Below are positions 25,359 to 33,826 of a stretch of 64,000 bases of DNA, piece by piece. The notes beneath the pieces are model-generated. The model saw only the letters and a program-made list of their open reading frames with translations, was not told the DNA's origin and did no database searches. A program made the translations under genes and the position numbers. Every line of letters begins with the position of its first letter. Position 1 is the first letter of the stretch. The DNA comes from Planctomycetota bacterium (lineage in GTDB: Bacteria > Planctomycetota > PUPC01 > DSUN01): the NCBI GenBank assembly GCA_035384565.1, contig DAOOIT010000022.1, positions 1-64,000 on the forward strand. Reading direction: 5' to 3'.

Positions 25359-26381
25359 ATGACCTCGCGCCAGAGAGTCCTTGCCGCCCTGCGGTGCGAG
25401 GAGCCCGACCGGGTGCCGTACTGCGAGCTGTGGATTGACCCGCGCCTCGCCCGCACGATGATGGGCTGGCCCGAGGGCGTGGGCGACAAGGGGTGGAGCG
25501 CCGCCGAGGCGAGAGCCCTCGCCCGGCGGCTGGGGATGGACAACATTCTCTACGTCCTCCGCCCGCCCGTCTACGCGCAGACGGGCGAGGGCGAGGGGGG
25601 CCGCCAGTTCCTCGGCGAGGGAATGATTCGCTCGCAAGCGGACCTGGCGCTCATCGAGCTTCCTGATCCGCGCGACGAGGCGCTCTGGGCGCCGGCCCGC
25701 GCCTTCGCCCAGGGCAAGGGCGACTACGCGGCGTTTCTCGTCACCCGCGTCGGCCTCTTCCCGACCATTGTGAGCCTGGGCTTCGAGGCGTTCTGCGTGG
25801 CGCTCCACGAGAACCGCCCGCTCGTCGAGGCCGTGCTCGACCGCTATACGGACTGGGCGGCGGCCCTGGCCGAGCGCGCGGGGGCGGCGGGCTTCGACGC
25901 CTTTGTGACCACCGACGACATGGCCTTCAAGAGCGGTCCGTTCTTCTCGCCCGCCGTGTTCCGCGAGGTGGTCGCGCCCCGCTTCCGCCGCGTGGCCGAG
26001 CGGCTTACGATCCCGTGGGTCTTCCACAGCGATGGCAATATGGCGCCCGTGGCCGAGGACCTGGTCGCCCTCGGCGTCGCCGGTCTCCACCCCAACGAGA
26101 AGGGGGCGATGGACATCCGCGAGATGAAGCGCTGCTACGCCGGCCGCCTGTGCCTGCTGGGCAACGTGGAGATGGACCTCCTCGGCCGCGGCACGCCCCG
26201 TCAGGTGGCCGCCGAGGTGCGCGGCCTCCTGCGCGACGTCGCCCCCGGCGGCGGCTACGTCGCCACCAGCGGCAACAGCCTGGCGAGCTTCGTGAGGCCA
26301 GAGAACGTGCTCGCCATGTCGAGGGCGGTGAAGAGACACGGAACCTACCCGATTCGCTCGGGGAAGCGTCGCGATACGTGA
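25359..26381 (+). CDS. URO-D/MtaA-superfamily methyltransferase-like protein
   Basis: Protein of 340 residues. It opens with 'TSRQRVLAALRCEEPDRVPYCELW' (split here as a family-like N-terminus) and holds 'FVTTDDMAFKSGPFFSP' and 'VFHSDGNMAPVAEDL' (H223), hallmarks of the URO-D superfamily outside HemE. Relatives transfer methyl groups between corrinoid proteins and coenzyme M or tetrahydrofolate. The ATG directly follows the stop of the MttB-like gene with no gap, which points to coupled translation and joint function in C1 transfer. A ribosome site is weak (GGGAG inside the upstream gene). No corrinoid-binding protein is encoded nearby. Confidence 0.8.
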   Translation: MTSRQRVLAALRCEEPDRVPYCELWIDPRLARTMMGWPEGVGDKGWSAAEARALARRLGMDNILYVLRPPVYAQTGEGEGGRQFLGEGMIRSQADLALIELPDPRDEALWAPARAFAQGKGDYAAFLVTRVGLFPTIVSLGFEAFCVALHENRPLVEAVLDRYTDWAAALAERAGAAGFDAFVTTDDMAFKSGPFFSPAVFREVVAPRFRRVAERLTIPWVFHSDGNMAPVAEDLVALGVAGLHPNEKGAMDIREMKRCYAGRLCLLGNVEMDLLGRGTPRQVAAEVRGLLRDVAPGGGYVATSGNSLASFVRPENVLAMSRAVKRHGTYPIRSGKRRDT

Positions 26382-26435
26382 AACGTGATGCGTGAGAAGA
26401 GAAGACATGACGCGTGATGCGTGACGCGTGACAAG
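26372..26435. repeat. CGTGA-type short tandem repeat
   Basis: Units of ACGTGATGCGTGA and ACGCGTGATGCGTGACGCGT recur with AGAAGAGAAG between them, overlapping the last codons of the URO-D-like gene and ending at the ribosome binding site of the next gene. A fragment of the same motif lies at 18676-18690. Confidence 0.5.
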
Positions 26436-26452
26436 AGAAGAACAGGAGATGT

Positions 26453-27739
26453 GTGTTGAATCACAGCGTGAAATGGCTTGTTGTGGGGGCATGGGCCCTG
26501 TTGGCGGGGTGTGGCGGCGATGATGCACCGAAGGCCGGGCAAACCGTGCTGACAGTGTGGGACTGGCACGCCGCCGACCCTTCCAAGGGCGCCGGCCTGT
26601 GGCTGATGAACATTGACCAGGCGTTCGAGCGCCTCCACCCGAACATCAAGATCAAGCACGTCGCCCAGTCCCACAACGAGTACTACCAGATCTTCATGAC
26701 CGCCGCTGCGGCCAAGAGCGGCCCCGACGTCGTCATGCTGCACCAGGGCAGCCGCGTGCTCGATCTGCGCAGCAGCCTCCGCCCCCTCACCGACTTCGTG
26801 ACGCCCGAGTTCCGCAAGAAGATCGTCGGCTGGGACGTGACGAGCGAGAACTTCGACCCCGCCGGCACCCCCTACGCCGTGCCCATCGCGGTCCAGGGCC
26901 TGCTCTGGTACTACAACAAGAAGGTGCTGCGCGAGGCGGGCGTCACGTTCGACGGCACGGCGATGTCCTGGGACGAGTTCCTCGACACCTGCGCCGCTCT
27001 GAAGAAGGCGGGCAAGGCCGGCCTCGCCGTGGGCGAGAAAGAGGGCGACTGGGCCGCCTGGTTCCTCAACTCCGCCGCCTTCCAGACTCTCACCGCAGCG
27101 GAACGCGACGCGCTGGCCCGCGGCGAGCTGAGGTGGACCGATCCCAAGGTCGTCGCGCTCTTCGAGCGGCTCAAGGAGCTGAACGACCGCGGCTGCTTCC
27201 AGGACGGCTTCATGTCCACCTCCCTGTGGCCCGACGCGCGCTACGTGTTCCTGCGCGGCCAGGCGGGCTTCTTCCTCGGCCTTATTTCGGACGTGGCGCA
27301 CTGGAAGGAGTTCGGCAAGTTCTTCGGCCCTGAGAACGTCGGCGTGATGGTGTGCCCCACCTTCCAGCCCGGCCCCGACGCGGACAAGTTTCCCATCGGC
27401 GGGGCCTTCGCCTACGCCGTCACCGCCTGGAGCCCGAGCCCCAAGGAGGCGTTCGACTACATCGCGTTCGTGGCGAACGAGGAGAATGCGAAGACGTTCC
27501 TCACCGAGGTTGGGTCATTCCCTGCGAATCAGAACTATGACCGCAGCCTGCTCACGGACCCGACGGCGAGGGTGATTGCCGCGTGGCTGGCCTCGGGCCG
27601 CACGGGCAGCCAGATGACGGGCAAGACGCCGATGGCGCTGGGCGACGTGTTGAACCGCGAGTGCCAGCGCCTCCTGAGCGGCCAGGCCACCGTGGCCGAG
27701 GCCGCCGCGGCCATCGAGAAGGCAGTGCCGAGGAAGTAG
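26453..27739 (+). CDS. Sugar ABC transporter substrate-binding lipoprotein
   Basis: Protein of 428 residues with a lipoprotein signal (lipobox LAGC, C20). It is a family 1 extracellular solute-binding protein: 'LTVWDWHAADP', 'IKIKHVAQSHNEYYQIFMTA', 'YAVPIAVQGLLWYYNKKVL' and 'FPIGGAFAYAVTAWSPSPKEAFDYIAFVAN' (each a short family motif). It should bind a mono- or oligosaccharide and hand it to the two permeases encoded next. Start is GTG 26453 after CAGGAG; TTG 26456 would give better spacing. An inverted repeat lies between this gene and the first permease. Confidence 0.85.
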   Translation: MLNHSVKWLVVGAWALLAGCGGDDAPKAGQTVLTVWDWHAADPSKGAGLWLMNIDQAFERLHPNIKIKHVAQSHNEYYQIFMTAAAAKSGPDVVMLHQGSRVLDLRSSLRPLTDFVTPEFRKKIVGWDVTSENFDPAGTPYAVPIAVQGLLWYYNKKVLREAGVTFDGTAMSWDEFLDTCAALKKAGKAGLAVGEKEGDWAAWFLNSAAFQTLTAAERDALARGELRWTDPKVVALFERLKELNDRGCFQDGFMSTSLWPDARYVFLRGQAGFFLGLISDVAHWKEFGKFFGPENVGVMVCPTFQPGPDADKFPIGGAFAYAVTAWSPSPKEAFDYIAFVANEENAKTFLTEVGSFPANQNYDRSLLTDPTARVIAAWLASGRTGSQMTGKTPMALGDVLNRECQRLLSGQATVAEAAAAIEKAVPRK

Positions 27740-27747
27740 CTCGGGTT

Positions 27748-27800
27748 TGTAGCGCGGCCTTCAGGCCATACAGGATGCGGGCTGAAGCCCGCACTACGAA
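27748..27800. repeat. Inverted repeat between binding-protein and permease genes
   Basis: GTAGCGCGGCCTTCAGGCC (left) pairs with GGGCTGAAGCCCGCACTAC (right) at 16 of 19 positions around a short centre. It could attenuate transcript reading into the permeases or stabilise the upstream message. Confidence 0.55.
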
Positions 27801-27841
27801 CGCCAAGGCCTGCACGGTGAACGCAGAAGTGGGGGATCGCC

Positions 27842-28717
27842 GTGGTTCGATGCCGCGGGGCCGCGCTCGGCGGCTGGCTGTTCCTGATGCCCGCCTGCCT
27901 CTTGTTGCTCGTATTTCGGGTGTTCCCGGCGGGCAGCGCACTGTGGCACGGCTTCACCGAGTGGAGCGGCGCGAGCGCCCCGCGCTGGGTCGGGCTGGCG
28001 AACTTCGTGGAACTCTTCACCCGCGATGAGGTGTTTTGGCCGGCCGTGCGGCACAACTTCGTCCTCGTGGCCTCCGTGCCGCTGTGGATTCTCGTGTCGC
28101 TCGTGCTCGCCCTGCTGATCCACCAGGAGGTCTTGGGCTGGCGCTTCTTCCGCGCGTCGTTCTTCCTGCCGTCGGTGCTCTCACCCGTCATCGTGGGGTC
28201 GCTGTTCACCGTGCTGCTCGGGCCGGACGGCCCGGTGAATCGTGCCCTGAAGTCGGCGGGCCTCGGGGCGCTGGCCTTCGAGTGGCTGGGCGACCCGGCC
28301 ACGGCGCTGCCGACGATCATCGTGGTGATCCTGTGGGGCATCTTCGGCCACGGCGTGATCGTGTTCCTGGCCGGGCTGGCCGCGGTGCCGAAGGAGGTTT
28401 TCGAGGCCGCGCGGCTCGACGGCGCGACCGGCTGGCAATTCCTCTGGCACATCGTCGTGCCGTCGTTGCGCCACGTCATCGAGTTCTGGGGCGTCAGCCT
28501 GGTCGTGTGGTCGTTCACCAGCCTGTTCGCGTTCATCTACGTGATGACCAAGGGCGGCCCGGGCTACTGCACCACGCTGGTCGAGTACCACCTGTACTTC
28601 CAGGCGTTCGAGGCGAATCGCATGGGCTATGCGTGCGCGCTCGGCAGCGCGCTGTTCCTCATGGTGTTCGGCCTGGTCCTCCTCCAGATTCGGCTCATGG
28701 CGGGGAGGGAGGAATGA
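27842..28717 (+). CDS. Sugar ABC transporter permease (MalF-like)
   Basis: Protein of 291 residues with about six membrane helices. The binding-protein-dependent permease signature (EAA loop) reads 'FEAARLDGATGWQFLWHIVVP' in shortened form near residues 183-203 and contacts the ATPase in known systems. It belongs to the MalF/UgpA class. Start is GTG 27842 with a G-rich site about nine bases upstream. The next permease starts inside its stop codon region (ATGATG over TGA), showing translational coupling. Confidence 0.85.
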   Translation: MVRCRGAALGGWLFLMPACLLLLVFRVFPAGSALWHGFTEWSGASAPRWVGLANFVELFTRDEVFWPAVRHNFVLVASVPLWILVSLVLALLIHQEVLGWRFFRASFFLPSVLSPVIVGSLFTVLLGPDGPVNRALKSAGLGALAFEWLGDPATALPTIIVVILWGIFGHGVIVFLAGLAAVPKEVFEAARLDGATGWQFLWHIVVPSLRHVIEFWGVSLVVWSFTSLFAFIYVMTKGGPGYCTTLVEYHLYFQAFEANRMGYACALGSALFLMVFGLVLLQIRLMAGREE

Positions 28718-29544
28718 TGGCTATTCGCCGAAAGGTCGGTCGTTCGGTCATCTTCGCGGCGCTGGCCGCGATCAGCGTCACGACGATCTACCCGCTCGTC
28801 TTCATGCTCCTCTCGGCGCTCAAGGGCGAGGAGGAGTTCATCCTCAACCCCTACGGCCTCCCGGCTCACCCGACCTTCGAGAACCTGGTGAACGCCTGGA
28901 AGTACGCGAAGTTCGGGCAGTATCTCGGCAACTCGTTCATCGTGGTGGCGGCGGGCGTGGTGCTGTCGTGGGCCGTGTGCAGCCTGGCGGGCTACGCCCT
29001 GTCGCATCTGGAGTTTCCCGGCCGGCGGGTGGCGTTCTTGGCCATCCTGGGCTCGATGATGATCGCCCCGCAGATCATCCTCATACCCCTTCATTCGATG
29101 CTGGGGACGCTTGGGCTGCTCAACAGGCGCCTCGGCCTGATCCTCGTCTACGCCACCCTGGCCGTGCCGTTCGGCACGTATCTGATGACGTCGTATCTCC
29201 GCGGCGTGCCGCGCGAGCTGGTGGAGGCGGCGCAGGTGGACGGTGCGAATCACCTTCAGATCCTCTGGCGTATCATGCTCCCCATCGCGCGTCCCGCGTT
29301 GATGACGCTCGGCATCTTCAATTTCCTTTGGATGTGGAATGAGCTGCTCCTGGCCCAGGTGATTCTCAACGAGGACCACGCCCGCACACTGATGGTGGGC
29401 GTGGCGAACTTGCGGGGGCAGTATACCACGAACATGCCCTATCTCTCGGCCGGCCTGTTTCTCGCCGCGTTGCCCGTGCTTCTCATCTTTCTGGTCTTCC
29501 AGACGCAGATCACGAAGGGCATGACGATGGGCGCGGTGAAGTAG
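28714..29544 (+). CDS. Sugar ABC transporter permease (MalG-like)
   Basis: Protein of 276 residues with about six membrane helices, of the MalG/UgpE class. The EAA loop is 'LVEAAQVDGANHLQILWRI' near residues 168-186. The end 'FLVFQTQITKGMTMGAVK' is typical of the class. The ATG at 28714 overlaps the upstream permease stop; a second ATG follows directly. GGGAGGGAGG precedes it. No ATP-binding subunit follows, so the importer must borrow an ATPase encoded elsewhere, as known for MsmX-type systems. Confidence 0.85.
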   Translation: MMAIRRKVGRSVIFAALAAISVTTIYPLVFMLLSALKGEEEFILNPYGLPAHPTFENLVNAWKYAKFGQYLGNSFIVVAAGVVLSWAVCSLAGYALSHLEFPGRRVAFLAILGSMMIAPQIILIPLHSMLGTLGLLNRRLGLILVYATLAVPFGTYLMTSYLRGVPRELVEAAQVDGANHLQILWRIMLPIARPALMTLGIFNFLWMWNELLLAQVILNEDHARTLMVGVANLRGQYTTNMPYLSAGLFLAALPVLLIFLVFQTQITKGMTMGAVK

Positions 29545-29889
29545 TGTGGGGGCTTTCTCGGTGGGAGGCCCCCCCTGGGCAGCTTCGATGCTGGCACGGG
29601 CGCGCCCCGCCCATACTTGCTCAATCCTGAGAGGGGGGAAGTGAGCAAGTATGGGCAGATGGGCGAGGATTGGCGATTCTCGCGGCTCCGGCCATTCCTG
29701 CTCATCTGGGGGATGAGCAAGTATGGGAGGGGGAGTGGCCTGGTGCGTAAGATATTGCTGTATATATGGTTATGGGATGGGCATCGCGGGCGCGACAACG
29801 CCCGCCCCACGCTGGCCAAGGGCGGCCACGTCGGGGTCGTTGGGCTCTGATGAGCCGGGCTTCCTCCTCAAGCGGTTATTCTCGCCGCG
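29545..29889. other. Intergenic region with three copies of a 14-base motif
   Basis: Convergent gap of 345 bases with no supported gene. TGAGCAAGTATGGG occurs at 29642-29655 and 29714-29727 and inverted at 29610-29623. A hairpin CTCATC/GATGAG lies at 29701-29717. The stretch near 29750 is unusually AT-rich for the window. Confidence 0.55.
29548..29574 (+). terminator. Possible terminator hairpin after the ABC importer genes
   Basis: GGGGGCTT pairs with AGGCCCCC across a loop of about ten bases, four bases after the permease stop. No T-tract follows. Confidence 0.35.
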
Positions 29890-31491
29890 CTACTTGGCGG
29901 GCTTGTCCTCATCGGTGCGGAAGGGGCAGGCCGGGAGGTCGGCCTTGTTGTAGAGGTTGCAGATGGGGTTATTGCCCCAGGCGTAGCGCACTGCGACGGG
30001 CTTCTCGACCTTCGGGCTGGAGACGACGACGGTCTCGCCGTCAATCCTGGCCTCGGCCCAGACGAACTTCAGGTCCTCGCCCGCGATGGCGAAGCCCTGG
30101 ACTTCGCTCTTGGGGCGAAGGTCGGCAATGTCCACGCCGAAGCGCTTGTCGAGCGTCGGGCCGTTCGGCTTCATGTCCTCGAGCGGCTTGGCGACGAGGC
30201 CGCCGCCCACGTGCTTGAAGGCGATGCGGGCCTTGTTGCCCTCGATCGTCATCTTGTCGAAGCGGGGGCCGGAGTAGACGAGTTCCTTGCCGTACTCGAT
30301 GGCGAGGGCGGCGAGGGCGAGGCGCTTGCCGACGTCCTGCTTATTGCGCGGGTGGATGTCCTTCGCCTCGCCCACGTCAATGATGCAGGCCTGGCCCGTC
30401 TTGGGGAGGGCGAGGGTCATGTCCTGGGCCTCGCGGAGCCAGGCCCAACCGCCGTCCGTCGGCTCCTTGTCCACGGCCATGAAGTTGGCGAGTTGGACGA
30501 AGAAGAAGGGGAGAGGCACTTCGGCGCCCTGGGCGAGCGACCAATCCTTGCGCCAGTTCTTGATCATGGTGGGGAAGAGCGTGCGGTATTCGCGGGCGGC
30601 GCCGGCGTTGGACTCGCCCTGGTACCAGATGGCGCCGCGGACGGTGTAGGGGAGGACCGGGGCGATCATGGCGTTGTAGAGGGCCGCGGGGGTATGGGCG
30701 CCGATGCCGGGCATGGCGGGCTTGCGGGGGGGCTGCTTCTTGGCTTCCTTGGCCTTTGCGGCGTCGGCCTCCCACTTCTTGAGCGCCTCCTCGTACTTCT
30801 GCTTGGCCTCGGGCGTGGGGTTGGCGGCGGCATCGAGGGCTGCGACGTAGTGCTTCAGCTCGGGCACGGCGTCGAGGGCCTCGCGGCTGGTCCACGCCTG
30901 GGCGGGCGTGCCGCCCCACGAGGTGTGCAGGAGGCCGATGGGGACGTTGAGTTCCTTGTGCAGGTGGCGGCCGAAGAAGTAGCCGACGGCGGTGAAACCC
31001 TTGACGGTCTGCGGGCTGCAAACGGCCCAAACTCCTTTGGCCTCGGCGAGCGGTGTGGCCGAAACGGCCTTCTGAAGGCCGAAGTGGCGGATGTTGGGGA
31101 AGTTGGCGGCTTCGGCCTCTTCCTGGGCATTATTGCAGCTGCCGACCACCATCTCCATGTTGGACTGGCCGGAGCACACCCATACGTCGCCGACCAGGAC
31201 GTTTTCGAGTTTGATCGTGTTCTTGCCGGCAACGGTGATTTCGTGCGGGCCGCCCGCTTCCAGGGCATCGAGCATGATCGCCCATTCGCCCTTGTCGTTG
31301 GCCTTGGCGGACTGCTTCTGGGCGCCGAGGGTCACGGTGACCTCCTCGCCCGGCTCGGCAGTGCCCCAGAGGCGCGCCTTCACGCCGCGTTGGAGGACCA
31401 TGTTGCTGCTGATCACAGCCGGCAGCTTCACATCGGCGAGCGCCGACGCCGCCGCGGCCAGCACCGCCACCCAGCCACACCATCGCCGCAT
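29890..31491 (-). CDS. Sialate O-acetylesterase-like SGNH hydrolase
   Basis: Protein of 533 residues with a signal peptide (to about SALAD, residue 20). It has the SGNH esterase pattern of sialate O-acetylesterases: 'VWVCSGQSNMEM' with nucleophile S110, 'TSWGGTPAQAWTS', 'AIWYQGESNAG' and 'DIHPRNK' with D378 and H380. An Ala/Lys-rich insert lies at about 235-265. Such enzymes remove O-acetyl groups from sialic acid or plant and algal polysaccharides; the actual polymer is unknown. Start ATG 31491 lies six bases after AAAGGAG. It is divergent from the Gfo/Idh gene across a paired promoter region. Confidence 0.85.
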   Translation of the reverse strand: MRRWCGWVAVLAAAASALADVKLPAVISSNMVLQRGVKARLWGTAEPGEEVTVTLGAQKQSAKANDKGEWAIMLDALEAGGPHEITVAGKNTIKLENVLVGDVWVCSGQSNMEMVVGSCNNAQEEAEAANFPNIRHFGLQKAVSATPLAEAKGVWAVCSPQTVKGFTAVGYFFGRHLHKELNVPIGLLHTSWGGTPAQAWTSREALDAVPELKHYVAALDAAANPTPEAKQKYEEALKKWEADAAKAKEAKKQPPRKPAMPGIGAHTPAALYNAMIAPVLPYTVRGAIWYQGESNAGAAREYRTLFPTMIKNWRKDWSLAQGAEVPLPFFFVQLANFMAVDKEPTDGGWAWLREAQDMTLALPKTGQACIIDVGEAKDIHPRNKQDVGKRLALAALAIEYGKELVYSGPRFDKMTIEGNKARIAFKHVGGGLVAKPLEDMKPNGPTLDKRFGVDIADLRPKSEVQGFAIAGEDLKFVWAEARIDGETVVVSSPKVEKPVAVRYAWGNNPICNLYNKADLPACPFRTDEDKPAK

Positions 31492-31538
31492 TGCCAACTC
31501 CTTTACCCTTGGGCGGAAAGAGGCGAAACAGGGGAAAT

Positions 31539-31567
31539 ATGATGCCGGTTTCCTGTGCCCGTGTCAA
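31539..31567 (-). promoter_or_regulatory. Putative promoter of the O-acetylesterase gene
   Basis: On the minus strand TTGACA (31562-31567), 17-base spacer, CATCAT (31539-31544). It faces away from the TTGACA of the opposite promoter. Confidence 0.45.
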
Positions 31568-31580
31568 GTGGGGATCGTCG

Positions 31581-31609
31581 TTGACACGCCGGCCCGGCTC
31601 GGCTATTGT
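31581..31609 (+). promoter_or_regulatory. Putative promoter of the Gfo/Idh gene
   Basis: TTGACA (31581-31586), 17-base spacer, TATTGT (31604-31609), 48 bases before the ATG. With the opposite -35 box it forms the inverted repeat TGTCAA-N13-TTGACA. Confidence 0.6.
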
Positions 31610-31657
31610 GATGGTGGCATGGCGTGGATTGGCCCACTGAATCGAGGGGCGACGACG

Positions 31658-32839
31658 ATGGAGAAGAAGACGCTTCGCACGGGAATCGTGGGCTCGGGCT
31701 TCGCCGCTCGGTTCCACTTCGAGAACCTCAAGCGCGTGTTCGGGGTGAACGTCGAGGTGGTTGGCACGTACGCCGTGGACGCCGCGATGGCCGCGAGCTA
31801 CGCGAGGGAACGCGGCATTACGGCGTTCGACGGCCTGGGAGAGCTGATCGAAGCGGTGGACGTGGTTCACGTGTGCACGCCGCCCTCGGCGCACGAGGCG
31901 GTGGTCGTGGCCGCGCTCGAGCGCGGCCGCAACGTGGTGTGCGAGAAGCCGCTCACGGGCTACTTCGGCGATGGCTCCGAGAGCTTCCACGGCGACCGCT
32001 TTCCGAAGCAAGTGGCCCTCGACCACGCGCTGGCGAGCGTCGAGCGCATCCTCGCTGCCGAAGCCGCCAGCCGGGGCATGCTGTGCTACGCTGAGAACTG
32101 GGTGTACGCCCCTTCGGTGCAGAAGGAACGCGAGATCGTCGAGAAGACGGGCGCCCAGATCCTGTGGATTCACGGCGAAGAGGCCCACTCGGGCTCGCAC
32201 GCGGCCACCTATGCCTTCTGGAAGTTCTCGGGCGGCGGCGTGATGATCGGCAAGGGCTGCCATCCGCTCACCGCCGCGCTCTACCTCAAGCGCGTCGAAG
32301 GCCGCGCCCGCCACGGCAAGCCGATCCGTCCTGCCAGCGTCTCGGCCCGAGCCCACGCCATCACCCGTCTCCCTGCGTTCCAGGATGCCGGCCACATCCG
32401 CTGCAATTACCATGACATTGACGACTTCTCGATGATGCATGTGGAGTTCGACGACGGCACGGTGGCCACCGTGTTCGCCTCGGACATCATCCTCGGCGGC
32501 ATTCACAACTGGCTCGAGGTCGCCGCCAACAACCACCGCACCCTCTGCCACATCAACCCGAACACCTCGATGCAGGTCTACAACCCCAAACGCGAGCGGT
32601 TCGCCGACATCTATACCGTCGAGAAGATCGAGACGAAGGAGGGCTGGACCGCCATGTCGCCCGACGAGGACTGGACGACGGGCTATCCGCAAGAGATGCA
32701 GGCATTCTATGGCTGCTTCGCGTCGGGCGAGCGGCCCGAGAGCGACAGCCGCCTGGCCGCCGACACCATCTCGACCATCTACAGCGCCTATGTTTCCGCC
32801 GAGCGGAAGGGCGCCGCCGTGCCCGTGAGGACCTTCTGA
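31658..32839 (+). CDS. Gfo/Idh/MocA-family oxidoreductase
   Basis: Protein of 393 residues, full length. It has the N-terminal Rossmann motif 'GIVGSGFAARFH' and the family motif EKP (E96, K97, P98) where the lysine is the usual catalytic residue. The C-terminal alpha/beta domain includes 'GGGVMIGKGCHPL', with a histidine in the usual position. No signal peptide, so a cytoplasmic NAD(P)-dependent sugar or cyclitol dehydrogenase is likely. Start ATG 31658 follows GAGG by ten bases. The DUF6807 gene begins 23 bases after its stop, then the M28/AAC(3) gene, forming a probable three-gene operon. Confidence 0.85.
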   Translation: MEKKTLRTGIVGSGFAARFHFENLKRVFGVNVEVVGTYAVDAAMAASYARERGITAFDGLGELIEAVDVVHVCTPPSAHEAVVVAALERGRNVVCEKPLTGYFGDGSESFHGDRFPKQVALDHALASVERILAAEAASRGMLCYAENWVYAPSVQKEREIVEKTGAQILWIHGEEAHSGSHAATYAFWKFSGGGVMIGKGCHPLTAALYLKRVEGRARHGKPIRPASVSARAHAITRLPAFQDAGHIRCNYHDIDDFSMMHVEFDDGTVATVFASDIILGGIHNWLEVAANNHRTLCHINPNTSMQVYNPKRERFADIYTVEKIETKEGWTAMSPDEDWTTGYPQEMQAFYGCFASGERPESDSRLAADTISTIYSAYVSAERKGAAVPVRTF

Positions 32840-32862
32840 CCCCTGGAGCGCGAGGTGAACCC

Positions 32863-33822
32863 ATGCGCCGCATCGTCCTATCGGTCCTATCCGTCCTGTC
32901 TGTCCTATCATGGGCTTCCGCCTCAGAGCAGGGCTTTGTGTGGAAGCCGGTGAACGACAAATCGCTTGGCCTCTGGGACGGCGAGCGGCCTGTGCTGGTC
33001 TACAATCACGGGATGATCGGCAAGGAGGGTGTGCCCGAGCGCTACAACCGCGCCTGCTACGTCCACCCGCTCTACGGCCTCGATGGCGAAGTGCTCACCG
33101 AGGATTTCCCGAGGGACCACTACCACCATCGCGGCGTCTTCTGGGCCTGGCCGGGCATGAAAGTCGAGGGCAAGAGCGTCCAGTCGTGGATTCCACAGGG
33201 CATCTACTACAAGCAGGAGCGGGTCGTCCGCCAGGAGGCGGCCGCCAAGGCGGCCGTGCTGGAGGCTGAGAACGGCTGGTACGTGGGCGACAAGAAGGTC
33301 GTGAAGGAGGGCCTGGTCATCACCGTTCACCCCGCCGCAAGAGACTCGCGGGCGATTGACTTCGAGCTGACCTGGACGGCGCTGGACGTGCCGGTGACGC
33401 TGTGGGGCGCGGCGGGCAAGAGCTATGGCGGCTTCAACATCCGCTTCGCCCCCAGCAGGGAGCAGCCGGACGCCAACAAGCGCAAGGACACGGCGATCCT
33501 CACCTCGCAGGGGCCGTCGAAGGGCAAGGACCTGGCCGACACGCGGCTGGAGTGGGCCGACATCACGGGCGAGGTGCCCGGCGCCCCCGGCCGCAGCGGA
33601 GTGGCCATCTTCATCGCCAAGGATCACCCCGACTTCCCGCCCACCTGGCTCACCCGCCACTATGGCTGCCTGTGCGTCGGCTGGCCCGGCGTCAAGTCCA
33701 GGGACCTGGAGCCGGGCCGACCCGTCCGCTGCCGCTATCGCGTTTGGGTGCACCGCGGTGAGGCCGACGAGGAGGCGCTCAGGAGAGCATACGCCGAGTA
33801 CGCGAAGAGCAGCCAGGAGTGA
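32863..33822 (+). CDS. Secreted DUF6807 (so-called PmoA family) protein
   Basis: Protein of 319 residues with a signal peptide whose hydrophobic core is four VLS-type triplets. The mature part has the DUF6807 pattern 'RPVLVYNHGMIGKEG', 'YVHPLYGLDGEVLTEDFPRDH' (shown in part), 'YHHRGVFWAW' and a closing beta-rich region. The label PmoA family is historical; there is no membrane copper monooxygenase sequence here. Proteins of this type are common next to sugar dehydrogenases in Planctomycetota, which fits the preceding Gfo/Idh gene. Start ATG follows GAGGTG. Function unknown, probably carbohydrate binding or modification. Confidence 0.8.
   Translation: MRRIVLSVLSVLSVLSWASASEQGFVWKPVNDKSLGLWDGERPVLVYNHGMIGKEGVPERYNRACYVHPLYGLDGEVLTEDFPRDHYHHRGVFWAWPGMKVEGKSVQSWIPQGIYYKQERVVRQEAAAKAAVLEAENGWYVGDKKVVKEGLVITVHPAARDSRAIDFELTWTALDVPVTLWGAAGKSYGGFNIRFAPSREQPDANKRKDTAILTSQGPSKGKDLADTRLEWADITGEVPGAPGRSGVAIFIAKDHPDFPPTWLTRHYGCLCVGWPGVKSRDLEPGRPVRCRYRVWVHRGEADEEALRRAYAEYAKSSQE
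32875..32910 (+). repeat. 9-base tandem repeat encoding the signal peptide core
   Basis: Four consecutive units GTCCTATCG, GTCCTATCC, GTCCTGTCT and GTCCTATCA encode the repeated Val-Leu-Ser of the DUF6807 signal peptide. Confidence 0.75.
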
Positions 33823-33826
33823 AGCC

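Noticed and set aside
23400..26528. Minus-strand frame of about 1000 residues
   Set aside because: It is antisense to three genes with clear family motifs and has shadow-like composition.
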